A stretch of DNA of 64,000 nt from Maribacter sp. Lineage in GTDB: Bacteria > Bacteroidota > Bacteroidia > Flavobacteriales > Flavobacteriaceae. The stretch covers positions 1 to 64,000 of the forward strand of contig JAHDDP010000010.1 in assembly GCA_020629285.1 (NCBI GenBank), read 5' to 3'. A program made the position numbers and the translations under genes. Shown piece by piece: positions 1-8,364 of this stretch (position 1 is its first letter; each line of letters starts with the position of its first letter). The notes under the pieces were generated by a model, which was not told where the DNA came from, ran no database searches, and worked only from the letters and a program-made list of their open reading frames with translations.

Positions 1-55
1 CCAAAAGCCAAAAGCCAAAAGCCAAAAGCCAAAAGCCAAAAGCCAAAAGCCAAAA
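1..55. repeat. 7-bp tandem repeat (CCAAAAG)n
   Basis: Seven perfect copies of CCAAAAG plus a partial eighth (CCAAAA) run from the window edge to base 55, six bases before the ATG of the next gene. The array probably continues to the left. The unit is not a multiple of three and lies upstream of the coding region, so a change in copy number would alter promoter or leader spacing, not the reading frame. Confidence 0.95.
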
Positions 56-61
56 TTAACT

Positions 62-1198
62 ATGATCAATAAACGCCTATTGGTAAAAAACTTGCTCGCT
101 CATAATGACGAGAACAGTTTTTACGACAAAAAGCGATTTATTTCTATTGGCGAGAAAGAAGGTAAGGGTAAGTTTTTAAAGCATGTTTGTGCTTTGGCAA
201 ATAGTAATCCTGCCAATAATTCTTTCATAGTAATTGGCGTTGAAGATGAGGATAATAAAATAGTAGGTGTAGACTTTTTTGATGATAGTAAGATTCAAAA
301 TTTGGTAAATGCCTATTTAGATAATCCCCCATTGATTTCATACGAGAATATTCCATTTCCGCATTTGCCGGAGGGTAAGGTTGTGGGGTTGGTGACCATA
401 AAATCTATTGGAAAAATATGCTCCCTTAGAAAGAACATCTGGAAATATTATGGAGGATCCGTTTTTTTCAGGGAGGGAAGTATAAGTCTACCAAAGGTGT
501 TTGATATTGAGTTGAAAGATACTAACTCTGAAGCGGTTGCCACTATAGAACAACATGCTAAAAACAATATAGAGCTTACTTTAGATGGTGTCATAGATTT
601 TTTAAATCACCGCCATAAAGATTTAGAAAGTGATTACAAGGTTTTTAAAGAACAATTTGTAGTGTGTTGGGCCGGCAATAAAAAAGTAGTGAACGGAGAA
701 ACCTATTTTTATAGGGTAGATATTGAATTAATAAACGAGCAGGTAAAATTATTCTACTCAAATTTAGATGAGGTTACCATAACATATAACAATGATTCAT
801 TTACTACTATTGAATATGTGCAGCTTGGTCTGGCTGCGAAACAAAAATATTATCCATTAGAAAAAGTAGTTATAAATTTCAGTGAAAACGGCACCTATCA
901 AATTACGAGCGATTTACTTTTTAATCCTCCAATACATGACGAGGATGAACTGAAAAAGATTTATAAGAGTAATAATGCCTTGGTAGCAAAAGCAGAGAAA
1001 AATACAGAATTAACAATTGCAGAAGTAAAGCAATTGAAATATCTGGCAGATTCATATTTAATATGTTTTCTTAACGGATTTGAAGAGGCAAAAGAACGCA
1101 TGGAAAAAGCTAGGAAGATTTTGAAGCCTAAATACCCAAGAATAAATGCTTCGCTAAAAGAAGCGCTTCGTGTGCTTAGGAAGGTGAAATATTCTTAA
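62..1198 (+). CDS. AlbA_2/Schlafen-type putative DNA-binding protein
   Basis: The first third (about residues 20-135) has the AlbA_2 (Schlafen AAA_4-like) pattern: an acidic 'E..EGKGKFLKHVCALANS' segment, then 'SFIVIGVEDEDNKIVGVD' and a strand-rich stretch ending in 'VVGLVTIKS'. In this family the domain usually binds nucleotides or nucleic acid. The rest (about 140-378) matches nothing I can name; it is mixed alpha/beta with a Lys-rich helical C-terminus. There is no signal peptide, so it is probably cytosolic. The ATG at 62 sits seven bases after a tandem repeat. The 3' end overlaps the convergent amylosucrase gene by 23 bp. The domain is seen by pattern; the cellular role is unknown. Confidence 0.75.
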   Translation: MINKRLLVKNLLAHNDENSFYDKKRFISIGEKEGKGKFLKHVCALANSNPANNSFIVIGVEDEDNKIVGVDFFDDSKIQNLVNAYLDNPPLISYENIPFPHLPEGKVVGLVTIKSIGKICSLRKNIWKYYGGSVFFREGSISLPKVFDIELKDTNSEAVATIEQHAKNNIELTLDGVIDFLNHRHKDLESDYKVFKEQFVVCWAGNKKVVNGETYFYRVDIELINEQVKLFYSNLDEVTITYNNDSFTTIEYVQLGLAAKQKYYPLEKVVINFSENGTYQITSDLLFNPPIHDEDELKKIYKSNNALVAKAEKNTELTIAEVKQLKYLADSYLICFLNGFEEAKERMEKARKILKPKYPRINASLKEALRVLRKVKYS

Positions 1199-3125
1199 TC
1201 CAGAGTTGTTCGTAGGGTTTTAGAGGCAATTCGTTATGAATAAGTTCAAATGATTTTCCGGTAAGTAAATCAATAGAATTTTTACCGGCATGAATACCAA
1301 TAGAAAGCAACCAGCCTATATTTAAAGTTTCTGTAACCTCATTAAAATTGGACAACACCCAAATATTTTCATTTTCATGGGTTCTTTGAAAGACAAATAC
1401 GTGCTCGTTAGGGCAACCAAGAACTTTAAGATTGTTTGTGTCTGCAAATACGGTCTGCTCTTTTCGTAGACGAATCATATTCTTAATCCCGTTGTATATT
1501 ATGGTAGACGGACTATCTTTTTTGCTTTTCAATTTTGAAACATCATTCCAATTCTGCATTGGTCTATTTACCCAACGATTGTCATTTACATGATCTTCAT
1601 TTTGCTCATAAGAATAGTCATTTAAGGTAGCGATCTCATCTCCGGCATATATCATAGGTATGCCTCCGTAGGTCAAAATAATACCGTGCATCATTAATAT
1701 TTTAGTGATGGCATAGTCGATAATATTTTTATTGTTTTGTTCTAGGGCGGTTTCTAGGCCTAGTAGAGAAGCGGCACTGCCCGTAATTCTACCATCACCG
1801 TTTTTAGGATTGTACATGAACATCAAACCTTTGGCAGGAGACCATTCTAACTTGCCGCAGTAATAGTTTAAAATAAATCCTTTGTGGGCGCTAGGGTCAT
1901 AGCCCGTAGCACGTACAATATCATCCTCATAACCAAGACCGATATCATCATGGCAGCGAATGTAATTGATCCAAGTAGCATCATTGGGTTTTACTGGGAT
2001 CTCGTTCACACTTTTTACTAATAAAGAAGCTTTTTTGGTTGCAATTGAATTCCATAATAAAGCCATTAAAGAAGCATTATACGCTACTTCACATTCGTTA
2101 CCTTCCGTGGTGTCTTCGCCAAAATATTTTATAATATTTCTAGGAGCAACAATAGCTTCCGCCAAAAGAATAACACCTGGTGCAATTACCTGTAGGCACA
2201 TTCTAAATAGTGAAATTAAGGTATGTGCTTCTGGTAGGTTTTGTGATGATGTCCCTAATTTTTTCCAGAGAAAAGCAAGCGCATCAAAACGGATAACATC
2301 TACCCCCAAATTGGCAAGAGACATTAGGTTGCCAAGCATTTCTATAAACACCTCCGGATTCCTATAATTTAAATCCCACTGATAACTATTAAAACAGGTC
2401 ATAACCCATTTTTCCATTTCTGAATTGTAGGTAAAATTGCCCGGTGCCGATTGTGGAAATATTTCAGGTAAGGACTTTTCGAACTCGTCAGGTATATGGC
2501 GGTCAGAATAAGTGTAATAATAATTTTGATGGTGTTGGCTACCCGCCTTGGCTTTCTTTGCCCATATAAACTCATCTGAAGTATGGTTGACAACAAAATC
2601 AAGCATTAAAAACATATTATTTTCACGTGCCTTTTTGCTGAAAGCTAAAAAGTCTTTTCTTGTGCCGTATTTAGGATCTATCTCATGGTAGCTATTCACT
2701 GCATAACCACCATCATTTTCACCAGCAGGTCTTGTGGTTATAGGCATTAGGTGAAGAAAATTAATACCTAAATCTTCAAAGTAAGGTATCTTTTCTTTGA
2801 GACCGTTAATGTCTTTGTTAAACCGGTCAACATACAATTGCATACCGACCATTTGCTCGCTTTGGTACCAATTCCCAGAATTTAAACGTGTAATATCTTG
2901 TTTTTGTAGTTCTGTAGGTCGGTCTTTAAAAAGCGTTTCTAATGTATCTAAAAGGGTGTAGAAAAATGCTTTATGCTCTTTCTCTTTATATAATGAAAAA
3001 AACTGCGTTTTAATAAGCGAAAGATTAGTAGCTAATCTTTGTTCATATGAAGAAGTTAAGGGTATTCCACCTTTTTTCTTTTGACTTTTTAAAGCCAACA
3101 ACCGGTGTAATTCAGCTTGATTCAT
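1176..3125 (-). CDS. Amylosucrase (GH13, sucrose glucosyltransferase)
   Basis: 649 residues, close to the roughly 640 of Neisseria amylosucrase. An N-terminal helical domain (1-90) precedes a GH13 (beta/alpha)8 barrel. The expected catalytic residues are present: nucleophile Asp281 in 'GVDVIRFDALAF', acid/base Glu323 in 'ILLAEA', and His392-Asp393 in 'IRCHDDIGLGY'. Amylosucrase-type sucrose-pocket signatures are also there: 'ENDGGYAVNSYHEIDP' (Asp138) and 'DNRWVNRP'. This argues for amylosucrase (EC 2.4.1.4: sucrose to alpha-1,4-glucan plus fructose) rather than a plain amylase. No signal peptide, so it acts inside the cell. It follows the fructokinase gene by one base, so the two are an operon in which released fructose is phosphorylated. 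Sucrose phosphorylase or a related GH13_4 hydrolase is the alternative. Confidence 0.88.
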   Translation of the reverse strand: MNQAELHRLLALKSQKKKGGIPLTSSYEQRLATNLSLIKTQFFSLYKEKEHKAFFYTLLDTLETLFKDRPTELQKQDITRLNSGNWYQSEQMVGMQLYVDRFNKDINGLKEKIPYFEDLGINFLHLMPITTRPAGENDGGYAVNSYHEIDPKYGTRKDFLAFSKKARENNMFLMLDFVVNHTSDEFIWAKKAKAGSQHHQNYYYTYSDRHIPDEFEKSLPEIFPQSAPGNFTYNSEMEKWVMTCFNSYQWDLNYRNPEVFIEMLGNLMSLANLGVDVIRFDALAFLWKKLGTSSQNLPEAHTLISLFRMCLQVIAPGVILLAEAIVAPRNIIKYFGEDTTEGNECEVAYNASLMALLWNSIATKKASLLVKSVNEIPVKPNDATWINYIRCHDDIGLGYEDDIVRATGYDPSAHKGFILNYYCGKLEWSPAKGLMFMYNPKNGDGRITGSAASLLGLETALEQNNKNIIDYAITKILMMHGIILTYGGIPMIYAGDEIATLNDYSYEQNEDHVNDNRWVNRPMQNWNDVSKLKSKKDSPSTIIYNGIKNMIRLRKEQTVFADTNNLKVLGCPNEHVFVFQRTHENENIWVLSNFNEVTETLNIGWLLSIGIHAGKNSIDLLTGKSFELIHNELPLKPYEQLWIKNISPS

Positions 3126-3126
3126 T

Positions 3127-4071
3127 TTAAGAGTCTAATTGTTGTAATGTAGGTAGCGATTGTATAGCTCCAAAATTTTCCGTTGTAATGGCCCCGGCTT
3201 TGTTCGCTTTTGAGACCATGTTCGAAAGCAGGTTTTCGTTTGCCAAAACATCTTCTAATTTAGAGTGTTCAGTAAGTTGTTGTAAAAGGCAACCAATAAA
3301 AGCATCGCCGGCACCGGTAGTGTCTTTTGGTGTTACTTTAATGCTTGGTATGGTTTTATGGAAGTCTTTTGTACTAAGCAAAGTTCCTTCGCTTCCTAAG
3401 GTTACAACTATTACTTGGGTGCCCATTTCATGAAAGAACTGGCAAGCATCTTCAAGCTTATCTTTTCCTGAAAGTAACTGTGCTTCCTCTAGGCTAAATT
3501 TACATAAATGGGATTTTTCTATAAAAGCATGGCACTTACGTATAAAAACATCCTCTTTATTTTTCCAAAGATCCGATCTGAAATTAGGGTCAAAACTAAT
3601 GAACGCATTTTTGGTTAGTCCGTCAAATAAATACCTGTTATAGGTTTCTTCAAGAGCGCCACCTAAAAGAGCGGTAGCTGCGCCAAAGTGTATGATGTTA
3701 TTTTCAAAATTAGATTTTAAGGAAGAGTCGTAAGTAAGCTCTTTGTCTGCGCCTCGGCTAAAAACAAAATCGCGCTCACCTTCGGCATCAATAGAAACAA
3801 AGGCTAAAGTGGTAAAAGTATCGCATCTTTGGGCAAAGGAGATATCAACTTTTTCATCTTCAAGAATACGTAGTAAAAAAGTCCCAAACGGGTCATTGCC
3901 AACAGCACCAATAAAAAAGCTATCGCCGCCAAGCTTGCTAATTGCACAGGCTACATTGGCTGGTGCACCACCTGCTTTTTTAGAAAATTCTTTTGCTTTC
4001 GATAAATCTTTGCCTTGGTTTTCGGCAACAAAATCAATGAGTAATTCTCCAATACAGAATACCTTTTTCAT
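3127..4071 (-). CDS. PfkB-family fructokinase
   Basis: 314 residues with the ribokinase/PfkB fold. The N-terminal signature 'GGAPANVACAISKLGGDS' lies at about 34-51, and the C-terminal ATP/anion-hole signature 'DTTGAGDAFIGCLL' at about 251-264 holds the catalytic Asp of GAGD. It converts a sugar, most likely fructose, to the 6-phosphate with ATP. Substrate is inferred from the amylosucrase gene one base downstream, which releases fructose, and from similarity to bacterial fructokinases. First gene of the minus-strand operon; the 185-bp gap to the divergent SPFH gene must hold its promoter. Start ATG at 4069-4071 gives the normal family N-terminus. Confidence 0.9.
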   Translation of the reverse strand: MKKVFCIGELLIDFVAENQGKDLSKAKEFSKKAGGAPANVACAISKLGGDSFFIGAVGNDPFGTFLLRILEDEKVDISFAQRCDTFTTLAFVSIDAEGERDFVFSRGADKELTYDSSLKSNFENNIIHFGAATALLGGALEETYNRYLFDGLTKNAFISFDPNFRSDLWKNKEDVFIRKCHAFIEKSHLCKFSLEEAQLLSGKDKLEDACQFFHEMGTQVIVVTLGSEGTLLSTKDFHKTIPSIKVTPKDTTGAGDAFIGCLLQQLTEHSKLEDVLANENLLSNMVSKANKAGAITTENFGAIQSLPTLQQLDS

Positions 4072-4256
4072 ACGTTTAAAAAGAAAATTAGGAAGTCTAA
4101 GTTAATTAGAAATAACACCTATTTCCTAAAAATTATGAAGTAAATATTAAATTACGGTGGTTTACAGATTATTTTATGAATTTAATTCCTTTCGTATTTT
4201 GGGTCTGTTGCTGAATTGCATATATTGAATTACACATTTTAAAACACATACTGACC

Positions 4257-5393
4257 ATGAGCATATTTGATGAAATTAAGAAAAAACTGAGCCACGAGTT
4301 TATTGATATTGTAGAATGGCTAGATAATACTGACGACACTATAGTTTATCGTTTTGAACGTTACCAAAATGAAATTAAGAACAATGCGCAATTAATCGTT
4401 AGGGAAGGGCAGACCGCAGTTTTTATTAACGAAGGTCAATTGGCAGATGTTTTTAAACCGGGCACATATACTTTAAATACGCAGAACCTGCCTATTTTAA
4501 CGACTTTAAAAGGTTGGAAGTATGGATTTGATAGTCCGTTCAAAGCTGAGGTGTATTTTGTAAACACACGTTTGTTTACAGATGAAAAATGGGGTACTAA
4601 AAATCCGTTCATGTTAAGTGATGATAGATTTGGTTTGGTAGAAATTCGTGCTTTTGGTACCTATAGTTTTAGAGTAAATGATCCAGGAAAGTTTGTTGTA
4701 GATGTAGTGGGTACCGATGGTAATTTTACAAGCTATGAGGTAAATGAACATTTAAAAAGTTTAATAGTAACCCGTTTTACAGATACGGTAGGTGAAGCTA
4801 ATTTGCCAATTGAGTTGTATGCGGCGAACACAAGCGAACTATCTGAAACTTGCCAAGAAGTAATGCAGCCAGAATTTAATAGGGTAGGTATAGAGCTAGA
4901 GAAATTCTACATCGAAAATGTATCGATGCCTGAAGAACTTAAAAAGGAAATATTCGAATACAGCCGATTGGATAAATTGGACATGGGTAAGTTGGCGCAG
5001 TTCAAAGCAGCCAAAGCAATGGAGTTGGCAGCTAAAAATGAAGGCGGAACAGCTGGTGCCGGTATGGGCATGGGTATGGGTTTTGTATTGGCTCAACAAA
5101 TGGGAGGCTTAATGGGGCAACCTGCAGCGCAACCACTAGGGGGGCAAACAGCACAACAGCCACAAGCGCCGCCACCAATGCCGGCACAAGTAACCTATTT
5201 CTATGCGGTAAGCGGTCAGCAATTAGGTCCTGTTGGTTTTGATAAGCTCAAAGAATTATTTGCGAGTAGAACAATTAATAGAGATTCGTTGATCTGGAAA
5301 CAAGGTATGCCCAATTGGACTGCATTAAAAGAGGTAGAGGAATTAAAATCTTTCTTGGGTGGTAATACGCCACCACCATTACCAACAGCATAA
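4257..5393 (+). CDS. SPFH-domain (YdjI-like) protein with C-terminal GYF_2 domain
   Basis: 378 residues. Residues 1-265 resemble the YdjI/'virion core protein' branch of SPFH proteins: an N-terminal amphipathic segment, then 'QLIVREGQTAVFINEGQL' and 'VEIRAFGTYSFRVNDP'. A Gly/Met- and Gln/Pro-rich linker (about 268-312) leads to a GYF_2 (DUF4339) domain at about 315-372, with 'YFYAVSGQQLGPVGFDKL' and 'LIWKQGMPNWTAL'. SPFH proteins oligomerise on membranes; GYF_2 is thought to bind peptides. No transmembrane helix. In Bacillus subtilis, YdjI is brought to the membrane by YdjG/YdjH and recruits PspA. The next gene is a zinc-ribbon membrane protein, which fits such a pair. Role here is inference. 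Confidence 0.83.
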   Translation: MSIFDEIKKKLSHEFIDIVEWLDNTDDTIVYRFERYQNEIKNNAQLIVREGQTAVFINEGQLADVFKPGTYTLNTQNLPILTTLKGWKYGFDSPFKAEVYFVNTRLFTDEKWGTKNPFMLSDDRFGLVEIRAFGTYSFRVNDPGKFVVDVVGTDGNFTSYEVNEHLKSLIVTRFTDTVGEANLPIELYAANTSELSETCQEVMQPEFNRVGIELEKFYIENVSMPEELKKEIFEYSRLDKLDMGKLAQFKAAKAMELAAKNEGGTAGAGMGMGMGFVLAQQMGGLMGQPAAQPLGGQTAQQPQAPPPMPAQVTYFYAVSGQQLGPVGFDKLKELFASRTINRDSLIWKQGMPNWTALKEVEELKSFLGGNTPPPLPTA

Positions 5394-5432
5394 TTTTAAG
5401 CAATACTTTTTTTAAGATAAGGAATACTTTCT

Positions 5433-6515
5433 ATGGATGATATTCAACAATCGGAATATAAAAAAGCATGTGCCAATTGTGGTGCTGAGTTAAAATTTAA
5501 GCCAGGCTCGCATCAATTGACATGTGAGTACTGTGGGTATGAAGAGTTTATTGAGGCATCTAAAACTAGTTTTGAAGAGTTAGAGCTAGAACACTACTTA
5601 AAAATCGTAGGTGAAAATGCCTATACCGAAACTATAGAGCTGTTGCATTGTAAAAATTGCGGTGCCAACCAGCATGTAGAAGAAAACTATAAGTCGCTCA
5701 ACTGTGTGTATTGTAGTGAACCTTTAATACGTGAAGATGTTGAGAAAGAAGGTTGGATATTACCTGGCGCTCTAGTTCCATTTCAATTAGATGCCAATAA
5801 AGCACAGGCAATATTTAAAGCTTGGGTAGATAAAATTTGGTTTGCACCGGATAATCTTAAAAAAGCAGCGCTTGATCCAGAAGGTTTGCATGGATTATAT
5901 GTTCCGTATTGGACGTTTGATGCCAACCTCTTTGCCTCTTACCAAGGGCAACGAGGAGATTATTATTACGAAACACAGACCTATAATAGTAATAAGGCAA
6001 GAAGAACAAGACGTGTTAGAAAAACCAAGTGGACGTATGCATCGGGTAGAGTAGATGGTTTTGTAGATGATATTTTAATAAGCGCATCAGAAAAGAAACG
6101 AAAAGAGATTCCGGCAAAAGTCACCTTTTGGAATTTGAAAGATTTAGTGGCTTTTAATTCAAAATATCTATCTGGTTTTGTTACGGAAAAATATACGGTT
6201 TCATTAAAAGAAGGACATCACAAGTCGTTTCAAGAAGCCAAGAATATTGCTTATAATTGGATCAGCCGAGATATTGGTGGTGATACCCAAAGGGTGGCAA
6301 ACGCCGATATAAAACTTTCAGATGAAAAGTTTAAACATATCTTACTTCCCATTTATATAAGTTCATATAGATATGATGGTAAAGAGTATAATTTTTATAT
6401 AAATGGGCAAACGGGAGTGTTAAGTGGAAACAGACCTTATTCCTTCTGGAAAATCTTCTTTTTAGTGATTTTTATCCTTGCCATGATAACCATAATTGCG
6501 ATTTTTGCTAAATGA
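5433..6515 (+). CDS. Double zinc-ribbon, C-terminally membrane-anchored protein (YdjG-like)
   Basis: 360 residues. Two zinc ribbons open the protein: Cys13/16/31/34 ('CANCGAEL'...'CEYCGY') and a second pair at about 73-95 ('CKNCGA'...'CVYCSEP'). The middle holds a beta-rich domain with 'GLYVPYWTFDANLFASYQG', and one hydrophobic helix (about 338-357) ends the chain. Database names for such proteins are often misleading (PriA-like, primosomal); no helicase motif is present. The architecture is like TFIIB-type zinc-ribbon YdjG proteins that dock an SPFH partner at the membrane, and the SPFH gene ends 39 bp upstream. The stop overlaps the phosphatase start (ATGA at 6512-6515), so translation is coupled. 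Function inferred from context. Confidence 0.78.
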   Translation: MDDIQQSEYKKACANCGAELKFKPGSHQLTCEYCGYEEFIEASKTSFEELELEHYLKIVGENAYTETIELLHCKNCGANQHVEENYKSLNCVYCSEPLIREDVEKEGWILPGALVPFQLDANKAQAIFKAWVDKIWFAPDNLKKAALDPEGLHGLYVPYWTFDANLFASYQGQRGDYYYETQTYNSNKARRTRRVRKTKWTYASGRVDGFVDDILISASEKKRKEIPAKVTFWNLKDLVAFNSKYLSGFVTEKYTVSLKEGHHKSFQEAKNIAYNWISRDIGGDTQRVANADIKLSDEKFKHILLPIYISSYRYDGKEYNFYINGQTGVLSGNRPYSFWKIFFLVIFILAMITIIAIFAK

Positions 6516-7246
6516 GTACAAAAAGAACACTGGTTGTAGGTGACATTCACTCAGGATTACAAGCTTTAAAGCAAGTACTTGAGAAAGCAGCTATAACTGA
6601 AGATGATACGATAATTTTTTTAGGAGATTATATTGATGGATGGAGTGAAGCGGTTGAAACTGTAAACTATCTTATAGAATTGAAAGAAAGGTACAATTGT
6701 ATATACTTAAGAGGTAATCATGATGAGCTTTGCTATGAATGGTTGACCGGTAAGGCAGATAACCCAACATGGTTTATGCATGGTGGTGAGGCCACTTCAA
6801 ATTCTTATGGCAAAGCTTCAAAAGAAACCAAAGATAGGCACATCGAATTTTATGAAAGCTTAGAAAATTATCATCTAGACGCTGAAAATAGATTGTTTTT
6901 ACATGCAGGATTTACAAATTTGAAAGGCATTGAGCATGAATATTTTAAAAAGACATTTTACTGGGATCGTACTTTGTGGGAGTTGGCGCTTTCTTTGAAT
7001 AAAGATTTAGAAGATGACCATATTCATTATCCAAAGCGATTAAAGAATTATGCTGAAATTTACATTGGTCATACACCGGTAACGCGTATAGGTAAAACTA
7101 CACCGCAGAATGCCGCCAATGTATGGAATATTGATACGGGTGCCGCGTTCAAAGGACCCTTAACTGTGTTTAACGCCAATACCAAAGAATACTGGCAAAG
7201 TGAGCCGGTTTATACCTTTTATCCTAACGAAACGGGTAGAAACTAA
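6512..7246 (+). CDS. Calcineurin-like metallophosphoesterase (PPP-type)
   Basis: 244 residues with the full set of two-metal phosphoesterase motifs: 'GDIHSG' near the N-terminus, 'GDYIDGWSE', 'GNHDE', a histidine in 'LFLHAGF', and 'YIGHTPV'. The close GDxHG/GDxxDG/GNHD spacing is that of bacterial serine/threonine phosphatases (PrpA/PrpB type) and of diadenosine tetraphosphatase ApaH. Substrate cannot be read from the sequence. No signal peptide; cytosolic. It overlaps the zinc-ribbon gene by 4 bp and is probably co-transcribed with the SPFH gene, which might mean that phosphorylation regulates that complex, but this is only suggested by position. Confidence 0.85.
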   Translation: MSTKRTLVVGDIHSGLQALKQVLEKAAITEDDTIIFLGDYIDGWSEAVETVNYLIELKERYNCIYLRGNHDELCYEWLTGKADNPTWFMHGGEATSNSYGKASKETKDRHIEFYESLENYHLDAENRLFLHAGFTNLKGIEHEYFKKTFYWDRTLWELALSLNKDLEDDHIHYPKRLKNYAEIYIGHTPVTRIGKTTPQNAANVWNIDTGAAFKGPLTVFNANTKEYWQSEPVYTFYPNETGRN

Positions 7247-7310
7247 GAAAACCGTTAACTTTACTTTAAAATAGATTGTTTTATTGACGATCTTTAATAA
7301 AATTTAAAAT

Positions 7311-8309
7311 ATGTCTAATAAAAATATAAGATTAGAGGTGATGCAGGCCTTAGAGCCTAAGGTAGAGAGTTTCATGGAATCTTTCCTTATAAAACCAGAG
7401 GATATATGGCAGCCAACAGATTTTTTGCCAGATTCTGAAAAAGATACATTTTTACAAGAAGTAAAAGATATTCGTGAAGAGTCTAAAGAGTTAGGTTATG
7501 ACTTTTGGGTAACCATGGTAGCGGATACCATTACCGAAGAAGCCTTGCCAACTTATGAATCTTGGTTAATGGATGTTGTTGGTATTGACCAGCACGGTGA
7601 CCATAAAACAAATGGTTGGGCTAAATGGGTACGTGCTTGGACTGCAGAAGAAAATAGACATGGAGATGTGTTGAACAAATATCTTTATTTATCTGGAAGG
7701 GTAAATATGAGAGAGATTGAAATAACTACCCAGCATTTAATTTCCGATGGTTTTGATATTGGTACTGATCGTGATCCATATAAAAACTTTGTATATACCT
7801 CTTTTCAAGAATTAGCTACCAATATTTCGCATAAGCGTGTGGGGCAAATGGCGAAGAAAAAAGGAAATGCCTTATTAGGTAAAATGTGTACTATTATTGC
7901 AGGTGATGAAATGAGACATCATTTGGCATATAGGGAATTTGTTAAGACTATTTTAGGTGAAGATCCATCTGGTATGATGATAGCATTTGCAGATATGATG
8001 AAGAAGAAGATTGTAATGCCGGCACATTTTTTACGTGAGTCTGGTGGTACAATTGGTTCTGCTTTTGAGAACTTCTCTAACTGTGCACAGCGTTTAGGTG
8101 TATATACGGCACAAGATTATGTTGATATTCTAAGTAAGCTGAATGCATATTGGGAGATAGATTCTGTTCGTTCGTTGAACGAGGAAGCTGAAAAGGCTCG
8201 TGACTACTTGATCAAATTACCATCTAGATTGGAGCGGATTGCAGAAAGAATGAAATTTCCACAAGACCAATATCATTTTAAATGGGTAGAGGCGAACGGA
8301 GCATTATAA
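7311..8309 (+). CDS. Acyl-[acyl-carrier-protein] desaturase (soluble, ferritin-like)
   Basis: 332 residues of the FA_desaturase_2 family, the soluble di-iron desaturases known from plants and actinobacteria. The two iron-binding motifs are intact: 'EENRHG' (113-118) and 'DEMRHH' (199-204); Glu at about 167 in 'SFQELATN' supplies a further ligand. It puts a cis double bond into a saturated acyl-ACP using O2 and ferredoxin, raising membrane fluidity. The chain lacks a transit or signal peptide, as expected for a bacterial cytosolic enzyme. It stands 64 bp after the phosphatase, in the same direction, and is followed at once by a strong terminator. Confidence 0.9.
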   Translation: MSNKNIRLEVMQALEPKVESFMESFLIKPEDIWQPTDFLPDSEKDTFLQEVKDIREESKELGYDFWVTMVADTITEEALPTYESWLMDVVGIDQHGDHKTNGWAKWVRAWTAEENRHGDVLNKYLYLSGRVNMREIEITTQHLISDGFDIGTDRDPYKNFVYTSFQELATNISHKRVGQMAKKKGNALLGKMCTIIAGDEMRHHLAYREFVKTILGEDPSGMMIAFADMMKKKIVMPAHFLRESGGTIGSAFENFSNCAQRLGVYTAQDYVDILSKLNAYWEIDSVRSLNEEAEKARDYLIKLPSRLERIAERMKFPQDQYHFKWVEANGAL

Positions 8310-8311
8310 AT

Positions 8312-8349
8312 AAAAAAATCCCGATCAGTTATAATCGGGATTTTTTTTT
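8312..8349. terminator. Bidirectional Rho-independent terminator
   Basis: The arm AAAAAAATCCCGAT (8312-8325) pairs with ATCGGGATTTTTTT (8334-8347), followed by more T. A-tract and T-tract on the two sides let it act for both the desaturase gene (+) and the helix-hairpin-helix gene (-), which converge here. Confidence 0.9.
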
Positions 8350-8364
8350 GCTTTAAACAGTAAG

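Noticed and set aside
1-55. CRISPR array
   Set aside because: The unit is 7 bp and directly tandem without spacers.
62-1198. Defence-system role for the AlbA_2-type protein
   Set aside because: Neighbours are ordinary sugar-metabolism genes with no nuclease, methylase or effector partner; domain alone is not enough.
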